DNA of 64,000 nt from Haliclystus octoradiatus (taxonomy: Eukaryota > Cnidaria > Staurozoa > Stauromedusae > Haliclystidae), in contig OU744447.1 in the NCBI GenBank assembly GCA_916610825.1, positions 16,103,751-16,167,750 on the forward strand. The letters are read 5' to 3'. The position numbers were made by a program, and so were the translations under genes. Below the pieces are notes generated by a model. It saw only the letters and a list, made by a program, of their open reading frames with translations. It did no database searches and had not been told where the DNA came from. Of the stretch, positions 26,301-39,000 are shown one piece after another (position 1 is the stretch's first letter; each line of letters opens with the position of its first letter).

Positions 26301-26304
26301 TTAG
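17329..26304 (+). CDS. Unrecognised multi-exon gene, 3' part (at least 7 exons)
   Basis: Seven exons join in one frame: 17329-17358, 17451-17515, 18779-18887, 20501-20624, 20738-20762, 24517-24577 and 26165-26304, all GT-AG with matching phases 1, 0, 1, 2, 0 and 1. Together they give about 184 residues. The order is a basic, serine/arginine-rich linker (SATRSESRQKRGPA), an acidic-basic segment (TDSEEVVERRKAFGG), a compact region VSEVLPIKDVIYSGANPYHV with VEDKIIVKGTIVQL, a helical stretch, and a proline/basic tail KPPPPRRKTIY. Two exons are microexons of 30 and 25 nt. An AATAAA follows 25 bp after the stop. I do not recognise the family. The 5' end is unresolved: phase permits either the exon at 11648 or splicing from the hAT zinc-finger exons. 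Confidence 0.65.
18967..19255. repeat. Three-copy tandem array of a 96-bp GTTCATGAAC-family unit
   Basis: Units start near 18968, 19064 and 19161 with TTTAC(G/A)AAC, then (A/G)TTCATG(A/G)AC and later TTATCTACAG, a GGACATT(A/G)A(A/T)TGG(T/A)C(T/C)TGTTTT-like segment and GAACTGTTCATGAACTTCCT in the first two. The period is 96-97 bp. The right border ends TTTTCACAGGGGTATT. It lies in the intron after exon 18779-18887. Confidence 0.65.
19352..20076. mobile_element. 725-bp TTAA-flanked element (piggyBac-like MITE)
   Basis: The left flank and end read TTAA then AGGGACTATGCGG. The right end and flank read CGAATAGTCCCT then TTAA. This gives a TTAA target duplication (19348-19351 and 20077-20080) and terminal inverted repeats of about 9-11 bp. 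There is no transposase frame inside. TTAA duplication is characteristic of piggyBac-type transposition; the short inverted repeats keep confidence moderate. Confidence 0.5.
20335..20465. repeat. GTTCATGAAC-family repeat next to exon 20501
   Basis: Starts with a CCCCTGTAGAAATAGTTCATGAA-like end and holds several TTCATGAA, CATGAACC and TCATGAGC motifs. It ends only about 35 bp before the acceptor of exon 20501-20624. It resembles the copy at 4633-4700. Confidence 0.5.
21480..22745 (-). pseudogene. Decayed non-LTR retrotransposon (reverse transcriptase remnant)
   Basis: On the minus strand, broken frames carry recognisable pieces in the expected order. Near 22745-22700 is SEEGIQQGDV, the reverse transcriptase motif B region. 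At about 22011-21720 is a C-terminal Cys/His segment around LLLGVKVPEP, GIHGINCCKSSGR and HSELN. At about 21640-21560 are RPDGMT and DVTC pieces typical of the end of R1/I/PDR1-like proteins. Stops and frameshifts separate them. Possible motif-A traces continue to about 23040. It lies antisense in the intron between exons 20738-20762 and 24517-24577. It is a dead copy, with no intact frame. Confidence 0.6.
23701..23815. repeat. AT-rich TTTA low-complexity tract
   Basis: Runs of TTTATTTA, TTTAATTTA and close variants, with almost no G or C, abutting the foldback element to its right. Confidence 0.6.
23816..24188. mobile_element. Foldback MITE with ~155-bp inverted arms
   Basis: The left arm (23816-23975) and right arm (about 24015-24188) are reverse complements at roughly three-quarters identity, with a 40-bp loop. 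Paired landmarks include GGATCAACGAATGTCAT versus GGATCAAAGCATGTCAT and AGCGGCAAAACTCTTTGTAT versus AGCGGCAAAATGCTTTGTAT. Both outer ends begin CCATAT. No coding capacity and no clear target duplication. Confidence 0.6.
24700..25358. repeat. Three-copy tandem array of a ~214-bp GTTCATGAAC-family unit
   Basis: Units begin AGTTCATGAACTGTTC at 24715, 24930 and 25144. Each contains ATGTTCATGAGCTGTTT, GTGCGTGATAGT(T/C)CATGAACTG, a second GTTCATGAAC, TTTTTTTTCAAAGGGGTATT, and GAAGAGTAACATTCTGCAA, and ends CGTCCATGGTAG. The first copy is preceded by TACCCCTGTAAGAAAAG, complementary to the TTTTCAAAGGGGTA inside each unit, which marks the ends of an original short element. Copies are nearly identical, so the amplification looks recent. 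Confidence 0.75.
25291..25518. repeat. Left arm of a ~228-bp inverted repeat around the last exon
   Basis: Reverse complement of 27082-27309 at high identity, estimated above 80 percent by eye. Shared landmarks include GAGAACTATCTCAAAAATGT, ATTTATTTCAAATCATTT and GATTTGTGATTTTTGTCAAA. Confidence 0.7.
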
Positions 26305-26329
26305 CTGACTTCTATTATTTCTAATTTGT

Positions 26330-26335
26330 AATAAA
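26330..26335 (+). promoter_or_regulatory. Polyadenylation signal AATAAA
   Basis: Canonical hexamer 25 bp after the stop codon of the unrecognised gene, implying a very short 3' UTR. Confidence 0.6.
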
Positions 26336-29300
26336 GTTATTATGAATATTACACTTCATGTACTATATATATTTTGAAAGTCATTTGAAAAGAATATTCT
26401 ATGAAATCAATCCATTATCAATCCATTCAGAATGTTGTTAAAAGTTGTTAAATTGTTTTATGCCAGTGCTCCAATTTTGAAAAATGCTTAGTCCCACCCC
26501 CATCCTGCCAGGATTTAAGGTTGTGTTTATATAGCATACATAAAGTATTTGAGAGAAAGCTTTCCAATCGATCTACATTCCTAATCAGAGGAAACGATCC
26601 AATCCGAAGGCTATTGAACTCAACCAAATAAGATCGCAATGGATTCGCAAACCTTTATTGTGGAAACCTTTCAGTCAGGTACAAGTTTAGATTCTGAAAA
26701 TTGTCAACAAAGCGGGATTTATCTACTGATGTGTCTACTGAGATCTCTTGAAATCCCTTAAGTTCGTTTTTACCTTTACCAAGAACTCATAATATCCTCG
26801 AAATGCGACCTAGGCTGTAACTGCCCCTCTTAAATCCTCCCTGTCAAAATGACCATGTGCCCCCAAGCGTGCGCCATTATTGTTTTGCTTTAGTTTTCAA
26901 GCTTTCATTCAGTTCAAATGAAGTTTGTTGACAAGAGCGAGCTTAGAAGATGCACTAGAGACAATAACAACGGTATTTTACTATTTTTATAGGTATTTTG
27001 ATATTTTCTGATTATCGTATCTATACTTTATCTCTCATGTCCAGGTTATACGTTTCTTGTTGTTAATGATTTAATCTCCTTCTAAACAAACTACAACGGT
27101 GACTATATATTTGAGAGGGGTAAACTTCGTTTTGACAAAAATCACAAATCCACCACAATTTGAATAGAAATAAAAATTGTATACCGCTGCCGCTACACTA
27201 GATTGAAATGATTTGAAATAAATACATTTTTGAGATAGTTCTCACGTGTTACCATGGACGTGTAGGTTACTCAAATTCCAGAATGTTATTCTTGAATTTC
27301 TCCCTCCTACTTTTAGTTGCAGTTTTGAGCACATGACGACACAGTATCGCTGTCAAAGACTAAAGACAGACAGCTTTTCCAAACAAATCCCAAATAGATT
27401 TATTTTTACCCTGCAATGATCAAATACCATTGCTATAATCATTTTGTATGATATTTATTGGTATATTTAATCTACGATGATGATATTGCTACATATATAA
27501 GCTGTTTGCCTTTCAACAAATGGTGGTGCGAAATCTTTTCGTTGTCGAGTGATACATCTAATTTATACCAAAGCTTATCCCCTGCTATTGTAATAAGTTC
27601 TCTGCAGGGTTAAAATGATGGAAAATGTATCAAGATTGGATTAAAACATTGAGTTGAAGATGGAGAATGGCGATAAGTGAGTTTTATATACAAACTTTAT
27701 AGACTTAACATGTAGGTCAAACGAAAAACGTGTCTTTCGAGGAAAGTAAAATATTTAGTTGTCAATGAGCTCCCTCGCAGTGTTTGTCCGCCTTGCATTC
27801 GAATAATACCCTTCCTTCCAAAGTTATACTCAGGATCAATTTATTTTGCAAGGAATTGTGATAGATTATGTCAAGGGAATATGGTCATCAGGACTACTTG
27901 ATGAGATTGCCTATGATTTACCTTTGAATTATTGCTGCCCATACAGCAGGTATACTTTGTAGCCTATAATCATAGTGTATCTTCATTCATAATTATTTTG
28001 CTAGTAGAGGGGGCTGGTTGAGACATTTCAAAATTGGAATTGAAACAATAATATGGTATAATTATTTATTAAAAACCAAATCAATAATTGGTAGATAGTA
28101 AATTTAACTAACATAGATTAATTAATGTTTAAATTTGAGCAATATAAAGCCAATCACAGAATGTGCCCCCTATATTTATATGTGACAAGTCACTTGCCCT
28201 TTTTGTTTATAAAATCATGAAGAGGCATTTCAACTGCGTTATTGCGTGATAGAAAATTTCTGCGTTAGCCTACTAAAAACCAACCCATTTTAAAAGTATA
28301 TCAGGATGCTTGAGTAAAAATCATGACGAAATAACTCGCTATTTGGGACAGCGATTTTCAAAAAATTATTTTGGGGGCAGACCCCCATTTCACAAAATCA
28401 AACCTGTTTATAATTGTATTTCTGATCATTGAGGCTTTTAATAGAACTTTGTAAACAAACTTTTTTCGATTCAAACTTCGTCTGGCAGCTAACTGATATA
28501 ACTTCAAAGCCGAAAGGTCTAAATGAAATCAATTTCAAAGGCTGTTGGTTTGAATATGTGAAAGTTTAAAATGTTTATTGTGCTATGCGTGAAATTGCAA
28601 AAGTGAGTGTTTGAATATGTTTTCTCATGGCATCTAGGGGACCCTGGACAGAACACAAAATATATTTGAAAAGTTGCATTTGATTGTACCCCATCATATT
28701 ATTGCATTTCTTACAATGCCTGTGTAAATTGACAACATTTAAACAGGTAGCCTAAAAATCCTTCTCAGAAGGGTGTACCTACACCGCAGAATGTTGAATG
28801 TGTAATAGCGGTCCTGCACACAGGCATCATTTAGCATTTATGCTCTGCATCCTTATTAAGGAGAATGGATTATTATGCCTGAACAAGGATCTTCATAACT
28901 GGGCAGTATTGATTTGTGTAACATTTTATGTTCATCCTGATCGCTCAAGACGTTTCTTTAATCTCAACATATTTATCTTTTATGGTAAAGTGCAATGAAG
29001 GTGGTTCAAAAAAGAACAAAATCAATGAGAGCGCTACCATCTGGCTGCACTGAATATCAAGTATGTCTTTATGTATATGAATGATGTCCACAATTCGGTT
29101 TGGCAATCGGAAACTCACATTTATGTGATTACTGTCAATGGGCTACCTGCTTTAGAGGATGATATAGGGATATGTATCCATTTATTTTGTCAAACTTTAA
29201 TTAGCTGACATTCCGAGAAGATATTTAACCTTCTGGAATCCTATGTTTTTCTAAACATTTCTGCTGAATTTTGTCCCACAATGTAACAAAAGAAACAATA

Positions 29301-30046
29301 AATATCTTCATTAAAGAGACATCCAAGGGACATCAACTGGAACAACAACTTCAACTCTTTACTGCATAAACCATCCTCAAAATAGATTTAATTACAGAAT
29401 TAAAATTACGTTGCTTATTTTCGATTCAGAAGTCTTGAAATTGAGAACGCTGAATCCTCCTAAATTTGTTATACAAAAATTACAAACTTCTGATTTTCGG
29501 TCAATTTAGCTCAGATATCCTGGATCCTAGATCCCGATTTTTCTCGTACACTGGCTGACAGGCATAGGGAAAACCCTTGTTCTTGCTGGTCTGCGGTCGA
29601 GAATCAGAAAAGAAAGCTATAGAGAATATTTGTTCTGTTTCATTAAAAAGAGATAATCGGAAAACAGAAGCAAAACTTCAGTCAAGATTCTGATGATGCG
29701 CTTCTGATGGTACTACTTACAAAACATCTGGCTAAAATATGCATTGACAACTTTCAGAAACAATTTCAGAAACTCTCTTTTATAGGTTAAGATATGCTGT
29801 TAACTACATAAAGCCTGCTCATATTTCCCTTGCTCATTTTCATGATTACATTAAAAAAAATTCGAAAGTTAAACTACAAAAATTCCATTCATGAACATCA
29901 ATTTTTTCTCATTTATTCATGAACTTTCCAGTAATATTTCATTGAAAGGAAAATAAGGACAATTTTATTTTCATGAGCCTTATGATTTAGGTTTGAAATG
30001 TAGGCTAATGTTTTCAGATTTTAATTATTTATTTTTCAAATTTTAG
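26336..30046. other. Intergenic and OXR1 5' region
   Basis: Apart from the inverted-repeat arm at 27082-27309 and motifs CATTCATGAACATC near 29887, no gene was recognised. The OXR1 promoter and first exon(s) should be here or further left, but no start exon with a phase-0 donor could be supported. A good donor follows ATGGAGAATGGCGATAA at about 27676, but its phase does not fit the LysM exon, so it could only be a 5' UTR exon. Confidence 0.35.
27082..27309. repeat. Right arm of the inverted repeat around the last exon
   Basis: Pairs with 25291-25518. The right arm lacks the tandem GTTCATGAAC array, but beyond it (to about 27370) it matches the sequence left of that array (about 24640-24705). 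The array therefore arose inside the left copy only. Confidence 0.7.
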
Positions 30047-33000
30047 GTTGCTGGTAGTGACACCCTTCCAAAAATTGCCCTAAGATGTAACTCAACACCT
30101 AGTGAGATATCTCGACTGAATCGTTTGTCTTGTCAACTCTTATTTCCAGGACAGGTATGTTACCCATTGATAATAGTTTTCAACTATATTTTAGTTTCTG
30201 CCTTTTCTTTGATTTTCTGATTTTAATATTGTCTGCTCTGTTGAGAAATGCTTTACCAGGTTTTTATACTACAGAACATGTGAGATTCAGTTTCAATTCA
30301 TTTTGAAATTATCATCATCATCATCATCATCATTTATTCAGAACTTTAATAAGCTAAAAGCTTTTTTCACAAGACTGATTTATAAATATATAGATATACA
30401 TATATTAACACTACAATTTTACAACAATATACTTTACAGGATAGACATTTGAAGAACGATTTGATTAACTTAATTATGTTATTCCGTGTAAGTGCTTCCC
30501 AAGGAGATGTTTGAAAGTTGGCCTGTTTGATACGCCCTTGATAATGAATTTGTAGTTAATATTTATTGTACAGTAACTGTATAAATTTTGTGCTATAAGA
30601 ATCGATTTAATCACCAACAGACTGATAATTAATAGCATCGTAATCTTTCAAAAGTGCTACTACAGAGACAGTCAAAATGCGTACATACATTGATGATTGA
30701 CTCCCTCCCCCTCCCCTGTATGCAGCTATACTCTTTTAGTATAATATAATCCCTCCCCCTTAAATGTGTACGTACTTTATGGTTGACCCCTAATTGTCAG
30801 AATAACAATTTGATTTATCATTTCCAAAACATTGAGTAATGCCCCATTTGAGGGACACTTTCATTTTCTTGCTGGGCAACCCCCAGCTCCCGCAATTTGA
30901 ATGATGTTGTTGGCCATGAAAATTTACAGTTTTTTCATTTGCTTATTATCCTTCTAATTGCTATCTAAATCATAAATTCAGATGCACACTGACTCAGTGA
31001 CTAATATTCTTTTTTCTTCTATTTTATCATGAGTAAAATCAGAGCATTTTATAATATCATTTTCGACATCAATTTCCGTTGCCTTGGTAATTTTAAGTAA
31101 TGCTTTTCCTCTCTTTATGATGACAGCATCACGTTTATGCTAAATTCGTTTTTCTATATGTTGTCTTCCTTAATTATATTTCTATCGATGAAGTATATTA
31201 TTGAATAAATAGAAAACAGATGGTATGTACGATATCTTAGATTTATCTGAAGTCCTATAAGTTAGTTAATAATCTCTAATGAATAAATAGATGGAATTAA
31301 TATGGATTGAATGTGTGTTATTTCGAAATATTTATTATGTTCATCGTTCTGATACAAACGGGTATGAATAATGAATTCCACTCTTCTTTATAATAATGTT
31401 GGTGTAAATTTCGCTGAGAGAATGTTCAAACTAAGTACCTTTCAGCTCATTTCATAATTAATCTGACCCCAAGGTAATCAGTCGCCTAGTTTGTAGATAA
31501 AGGATATAGCCTGAGGGTAACTACCATATGATTGGTATGCAGGGACTTACCAACATTTCAAGGGTACCTTTTCATAAATTCTGAAAATATTTAATATATT
31601 CGATTAAAAATGACAAAACATCAGGCCAAGAGTATGTTATTTAGAGAGAATTTAAGTATAGCAGCTTCACTGTATTTTATAGTGATGCTGGGGTATAACT
31701 ATTCGGTGCTGGACAAAATGTTTGTGGTATTTATTCTACTTCTGACTAGCTATGCAAGGTACCATTTTAATAATCGAATAAGCTTTTCCCCGTCAAAAAA
31801 TCATGCTCAGTTTCGCCCCCTTCCCAGAACTTGTACATATGCGATCATCTAAATGCTTAAATATATCATTGGCTCGTCCATATGGGTACGTGGGCAGTGC
31901 TCTCCCAGTCATTTCAAGCATGCTATTGGTGGAATGAAATTACCCCCTTCACTCATTTTGATATTCCTACCTGTTTGAAGAGTGTATTTTATTACTATCA
32001 TTTGTGAATTTCATTGCGGAGTATTTACGAAAAAGGAAAAATACTCTTTGAATTTTAAACAATATTAGGATTCAGCCCGTTTGAATTGTAAACACACATC
32101 CCCACATACCCCGTCCTATCAAATATATCTATCAAAAGTATAGTACCACCAACAACGAAAAGAAATATCAAATTGTCTATTTCAAAAATAATGTATAAAA
32201 TATTAAAATACAGCATCCTGTTTGAAAAATTATTTGCCCCTGTGATGTAAATACTTTACTAATGACACTAATAGTTGTGTTTTGACATTTATTCTTCAGT
32301 TATATATTACTATTATGAATTCTTTATTTGAGAACTTCAATTTCAGTGAATAAAAAAAGTTTTACGGTTCCAAAGTTAACAAAATGTCCAATTTAAGGTT
32401 TCTTGATAGCTGCGCTTAATTGACATTGATCAGTAATGTTGTAATCATATTAATACAGTAGTATCATGGATTTTTAACATAATAGGCCTTCTGTATATAT
32501 TAGCTGAAATTGTCTAACGTTTTTGAAAGTATTTAAAACGCTTAAGTTGTTATCAATCTTACATATTTCATTCACACATTTACTGGAATTCATACTAAAG
32601 TAAATCCAACTCCATTCTGCCAATTGCCAACTGAAGATAATCTAACTCACAGCTTATCAACAGTAACAACATTGGGCCCTCCGCAGAGGCAGCTTTTTTT
32701 CTAATTACCTATAAAAATCGGCTTTTTAAAGTTCTTATCGCGACCACTTTTTATCGCATAAATATTGAGGTTTTTTCACCATAAAATTTAGCAGGAGCAG
32801 CGATTCTTTTAATCAAGTACAGTAGTATCATAGTGATGAAAAGCTTTATGCGCATTGTTGCATGACGCAGGGTTGAACAATGTTTTAAGGGAATTTCGCC
32901 TGATGACACCCCTCTCTGCCTTCCCTACTAAAATTCCGACGATCCTCCACTGAGATAGATATAATAATAGAATCAAGAAAGACAGACCACTTTTGCATGT

Positions 33001-36000
33001 TGCATGACGCAGGGTTGACGCAGACAGCAAGCTCTACATAATGGCAACAATACAGAATTCAGACTATTAAGGAACAAAGTAAATCGTGAACGTAAAATTT
33101 GTCGTTCGAAGTATTATAAAGCTGAAATAGAGCACCTAAAAACTGTCAATGCCTCTGCTTGGTGGTCCGAGGTGAAGAGATTAAGTGGCTTCTCGCCACC
33201 CCAAACAACAACAAACAGCATTTCCAAACAACTTCAGCACCTCAAAGAATCTTCTGATCAAGAGTGCAAGTTAGCGGACATCATCAATGAATCTTTCATC
33301 ACACCAATGCGTTGTTTCACTTCATTACCAACTGATTATCTCATCCAGCATCCTGAAGGGACACCAGAAACGCCAATGACCATGCTATCGACAGCTGAAG
33401 TTTTTAAAACTTTAGCTACTTTAAACAGCAGAAAAGCATGTGGCCCAGACGGTATCCCAGGTTGGCTTCTGAAGGAAAATGCTGATATCTTAGCGGAACC
33501 AATAGCAGACATTCTAAATTCGTCATATCAAGAAAGCTGCCTACCTCTATCTTGGAAAGAGGCAGACGTTGTGCCTATCCCAAAACAACAGCCAATCGTA
33601 GATATCAACAAACACCTACGCCCCATTTCGTTGACACCGATTCTATCAAAGATAGCGGAGGAATACGTAGTGAAAGCTTTTGTAAAACCAGCTGTCTTGA
33701 AAAACATCGACCATCTGCAGTTTGGAACAATCCCTAAATCAAATTCAACACAGGCGTTCATCAGTATGATCCACTCTTGGTCAACAGCCACAGATGGCAA
33801 CGGGACAACTGTGAGAGTCATGTTTTTTGATTTTAGAAAAGCGTTCGACCTGATCGACCATCGCATATTGGCACTAAAACTTGAAAATTACTTAATACCA
33901 ACACAAATGAAAAATTGGATCTTGGACTTCTTGAAAAATCGAAAACAAAGAGTAAAATTGGGAAATGATTGCATTTCTGAGTGGGGAGACGTGCCAGCAG
34001 GCGTTCCACAAGGGACCAAACTGGGGCCATGGCTATTCCTCATAATGATCAACGACCTTACAGTTAGCAATGCATCCTTCTGGAAGTATGTGGACGACAC
34101 CACATTATCAGAGTCAGTGAAGAGGAGCGATCAAAGCCAGATGCAGCAGTTTGTGAATGAGCTTGTTCAAAAGGTGGACGCAAATGGTTTTCAGCTGAAC
34201 GAGAAGAAATGTAGCGAAATGAAGATATCTTTTAGTAGAAACCAACAAGCTATACTACCTATCACCATCAATAATAAAGAGGTAGAAACTGTCTCTACAT
34301 GTAAATTACTTGGAGTTACGGTATCACATGACTTAAAATGGAACGCTCATGTAGAAAATATCTGTAAGAAAGTAGCTAAACGCCTATATTTCCTAAGAAA
34401 ACTCAAAAGAGCTGGTCTATCGACCAATGATTTAATAATTTTCTACAAAACATGCATCCGTCCAGTTGCTGAGTACGCATGTGCTCTTTTCCATAACGCT
34501 TTAACTAAATATCTGTCAAATGACATAGAAAAACTTCAAAAAAGAGCAATGAAGATTATAAGGCCAGATTTGAGATATAGCGAAGCACTCATTCTGTTAT
34601 CCTTGGAAAAACTTTCAGAGCGTAGAGGAACAATATGTGAGAAGCTCTTTCTTGACATCATAGAAAACGAAAGCCATAAGCTACATAACTTATTACCACC
34701 TAGAAACAACAGCACGGTGAATACTCGTAATAAACACTACTTTAATTTGTTAAAATGTAACACCAAGAGACATTCACAGACTTTTATCATTCACCAGAGC
34801 TCCAATTTTAAAACAAAATGATTAATTGTATATATAAATATAAATCAGGAATAATTTTTAACATTACTTTTAGCACATATATATTTAAGTATCAAATTTA
34901 AAGTCCTACAACTGAAATTGTAAATTCAATCCTTATCTTGTCTATAATGTAAATATTAAATAAATGTAAAGTAAATTGTAATTCAGCCTTATGCGGCTGC
35001 AAAAATTTGACTTAATAAACAATCAATCAATCAAATCAATCATCAATCATGATCTATTTTCCAGTTTACATTTATAATTACGTTTTGATTTCGACGTTAA
35101 TAGTGGATAATCGATGGCGAATAGTGACTAGGATATATGGCTGTTCAATTTGCACTGAGTCTAGACCCAACATTGGTCTATAGTCCGAACTGATCATCAC
35201 ATCGATAGCTGGTACCGAATGCACCCGAAACCAACGATCGAAAAGTTACTGGTTTTTAAAAATACCTTCGATTGCATTTGATCTTGCCCGTCAAGATAAC
35301 ATCAACAATCCATGGTTAGAATCTCACAAGCGTGAAGCGTCAACATGATACATTGGCACTATTGGTCCACAATAGTAATACCACTATAGCTGGTATATGT
35401 CTGGTTTATACAGTATTAATACCTTGTCATCTGACTAATTGAATATAAGTGTTGGATATGATTAATAATAATTAACAAAAGAAATGTTGATATCATGACC
35501 ACGTGCATGAAGGTTAGTAGATATAAACTGGGCTTCAGTCTCGTTTTCACTCATTTTTGAAGTAGATATGTGGTCGGATTCCGGCATATAATTATTCCCG
35601 ACATCTTGGTCTCAGTTCAACTAATTGAATTTCTTCTCCTGTTTAAAATTCGAAAATGTTGCATAGTAATCATAGACACTAGTCGCAGACAATAGAATTC
35701 TAGTGTTTATGTTGTAACAAACCAATGAATTAGCGAAAAGAAACCTTAGATGATTTCAAAAATTACCATTTTGAATCAAACACAAGCAGCTCTCTATCTC
35801 CCGTCACGTTGATACAGCAGAATTACTCTCAAGCAGATTAATTTTACATTCTATCATAATACCTTTTCATATTCTGTCAATGTGGTGTATGTGAATGCAG
35901 TAACGCAGTTTTTTAAACTATGGAACATTTGAACTTCAATACTATTACAGTATGACGTTGACTACCAACGAACGTCACTCTACTTTATGCATAAACATTT

Positions 36001-39000
36001 ATTTAAGTGTTTAATCACAATACAGTATTACAAATTTTTTATTCGACTGTCTATTTACGTCTGCGAGTCCGGTTCATCCTTTCGGTTTACGTTCTTTCGA
36101 GACCTGCCATGAACACTAATCTCGCATAGCCTATAACTAATTTCATTCGATCGTAAAGTTCGATCCCTGACCCGTGGCAAAGGAACCCGTTTGAGATCTG
36201 ACCCTCAATTGCAGGGTGCAATTTTTCAGACAAAAACACAAAAGATTAAAGCAAAAGCCGCAACTTTTACGATTAATCAACTATTTTATCTTTTATTGTT
36301 TTAGTATTTATTTTATTTCTGATATTATAAAGTTATAGTTGTGAATAGTTTATATTTTGATTTTATCTCCTTGAGTACTTGGACTTTTTGAAACATAAAT
36401 TGGATTCTTTATAGAAATTATCAATATGCCTGGGCCGTAGGCACACAAACGGGTCATGTTAGCACGTAGCGTTAATGTACCTCAGAACTCTGGGTACTCG
36501 CAAAGGAATGTATGCTGTTATGGAATGTCGGGCTGCATGGTATAGCAGTTTAGTAGTTATGTTTAGTTTTAGAGTATATCCTAATATGGATTGGTTGTCG
36601 TTATATGCGAAAAATGTGGTAGACAATTTTCCGTATTTGCATTCATATGCTGTGTCGACTTTATGGAAATATTATCGATGGTGTACACGTGACTTTATCC
36701 TCGGCTCGAGATAGAGACTTTTGAGATAGAAATAAACAGGAGGCAGTCGACCCTCCTATTGTCGTAGGGGTGAAGTATCAGCTTATACAATGCAATAGTA
36801 CAATAATATTTGTCGCTATCAAACATTTATCGAACGGAAAGCTCGTTTGTTACGTGACAAGAAATTCTGATCTGAAGCCAATGGAAACGAGGGTTAAAAT
36901 TGATTGAGGGTTGCGCAGATCTACTGAGTACACCCCCTTTGTGTTGCTCAGGTTATCCATACTACAATGTTCTACATAATGTCTCATCATTATGGCTCAC
37001 AAACACTGCAAAATTAAAACGTAATGGACCAACATCTCCCTATCCATATCCTAAATCACTTCACCTTTAATATACACACAAACTATAAGAACACATCTAA
37101 CTGTAACATTTGAACTGGATGTGAATACTGTATTTAAATACAATTGATATGTTTTTAAAACAAAATAAAATCAAGTAGCTGACTTCAACTTTTAATGCAA
37201 TACATCGCACCTCTATATATTGGATGACTTGATTTGATTCACAACCCATCAAATGTTTAAAGCTCAATCAAAGTTCTTCCAAAAAAGCGTTTTTCTTCTC
37301 AAGAAAGGATGAAAACTATATTTGTTATTCGACTGTCCCGGATATAAAGCTCTGACGTAATTACGTGTCTACATTCTCAGTAAGTCCACTGTAGGCATAT
37401 CATTATTTTGAATTACTCTTCTTCTTCTTTTGTAGACATTATTTATACCAAAAACAATTGAGAATGAACCTGAGAATTTCCAACTGCAGAATACACAACA
37501 GAATATCATCACCACAGAACCAAATGGAATAAATGCTACATCATTGATTACAAGAGTAAGTTTATAATGTTGTCTCCGTTTTATAATCCTCTATCAAATT
37601 CTCCATGTATTGCTCATGATGTCTCTCGGGTTCTATGCATGTAACAGCTTTTATATATATATATATATACCCAGAATTACCACCATACAGGCATGTGGTT
37701 AATTATTGAGAATGTACCACACATTGTCTAGTCATTTTATCCTCTATTGTGATGTGTTGGTTTGTTAAATTACTCATTTTGAGCGTTCGTTCATTATTTG
37801 AAATGGTTTCCCATTTTCTTCTATATTTCTTTTCCAGGTTTTCATTTGTTATTCTATCGTCTCTAGTACTGTTAATGAATTATTATACTTATCATTCTGT
37901 CTAGCCATTCAGTCCAGATGACCAAATCGATGCATTGCTTCAAAGAGAAACCCTTCACAGTGATGCTGATGAAATCTCATCTGATTATCTCAAAATTGAT
38001 TCAAAAGTCATTACAGATGGACAGGTATATCAACCCTTTACATTTAATCAATTTTTGTTTATATATACAGTATAGGCATTGCAGAGATTCTGTACTCATG
38101 CTGGAGTCAAATAGCATTACCAGATTGTTTCGTTTTTCAGAATATGAACGATATAAAATTAAAGTTCGCTCCAAGTAATATTTATGTAATCTATTTACTC
38201 TAAAAAAATGAGTTAACAAGAGACACGAATTCTCACTACTCTGCGAGTTCCTGCCATACGGCAATCATCGATTAATGTTCCTGTCGCGGGTCCTGTCGCT
38301 ACTGCGTTTAGCTGAAATGATCCAATATGACAATCCCACAAACTTCTTGGTATGTTTTCGATAATGTCTCCCTGCATTCTTTGCATGTCCCTATCTTATG
38401 ATCTTATGATAATTGATAAATGCTAGATTTCTAATGTGATTGATAAGATCGCCTTGGTCAACATCGCATAGTACTATGTTTCATGTACCATTTGATAAAT
38501 ATTTTGAATGTCGATACCATAACCATACTGTGCCATAACTATTTTGATTTATCAACAGGGCGTGGTCTCAGGGGTACTACTTGTCACCCCTCAAACAGTC
38601 ATGTTTAACCCAAGTGTATCAGATCATTTGGTCATTGAACGTGGTAGAGAAGCGTATTTAATACGAACGCCAATCAAATCAATTTGTGCAATTACGTTTT
38701 ATAAAGATATTGCAGCACTGATATTAGATGAGGATGATTCAAAAATGTAAGTAGTAACTGTAAAGAGTTGTTTTATGCAGTCTACTTTTGCTGTTTGGAA
38801 CCCCTTCAAAACAAAACGTTGCCACTATGATATACATTATGCAGATGATAAACAAGACTTGTTACAGTCCACACAGCCAATACCCCTTACAATATTTTAT
38901 GCAGTCAACATTGGAGCAGATCGTTATCTTCTTATAGTTGTAGTCCCTTATAGTGAACTTTAAATGTGGTATTTTTGTAACAACAAAAACGTTTTCTTCG

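Noticed and set aside
27600..27700. ATGGAGAATGGCGATAA followed by GTGAGT as OXR1 start exon
   Set aside because: The donor is good but in the wrong phase for the LysM exon at 30047; it could only be a 5' UTR exon.
37650..37670. (TA)n tract as a regulatory TATA element
   Set aside because: A short dinucleotide repeat inside an OXR1 intron with no other promoter signal.
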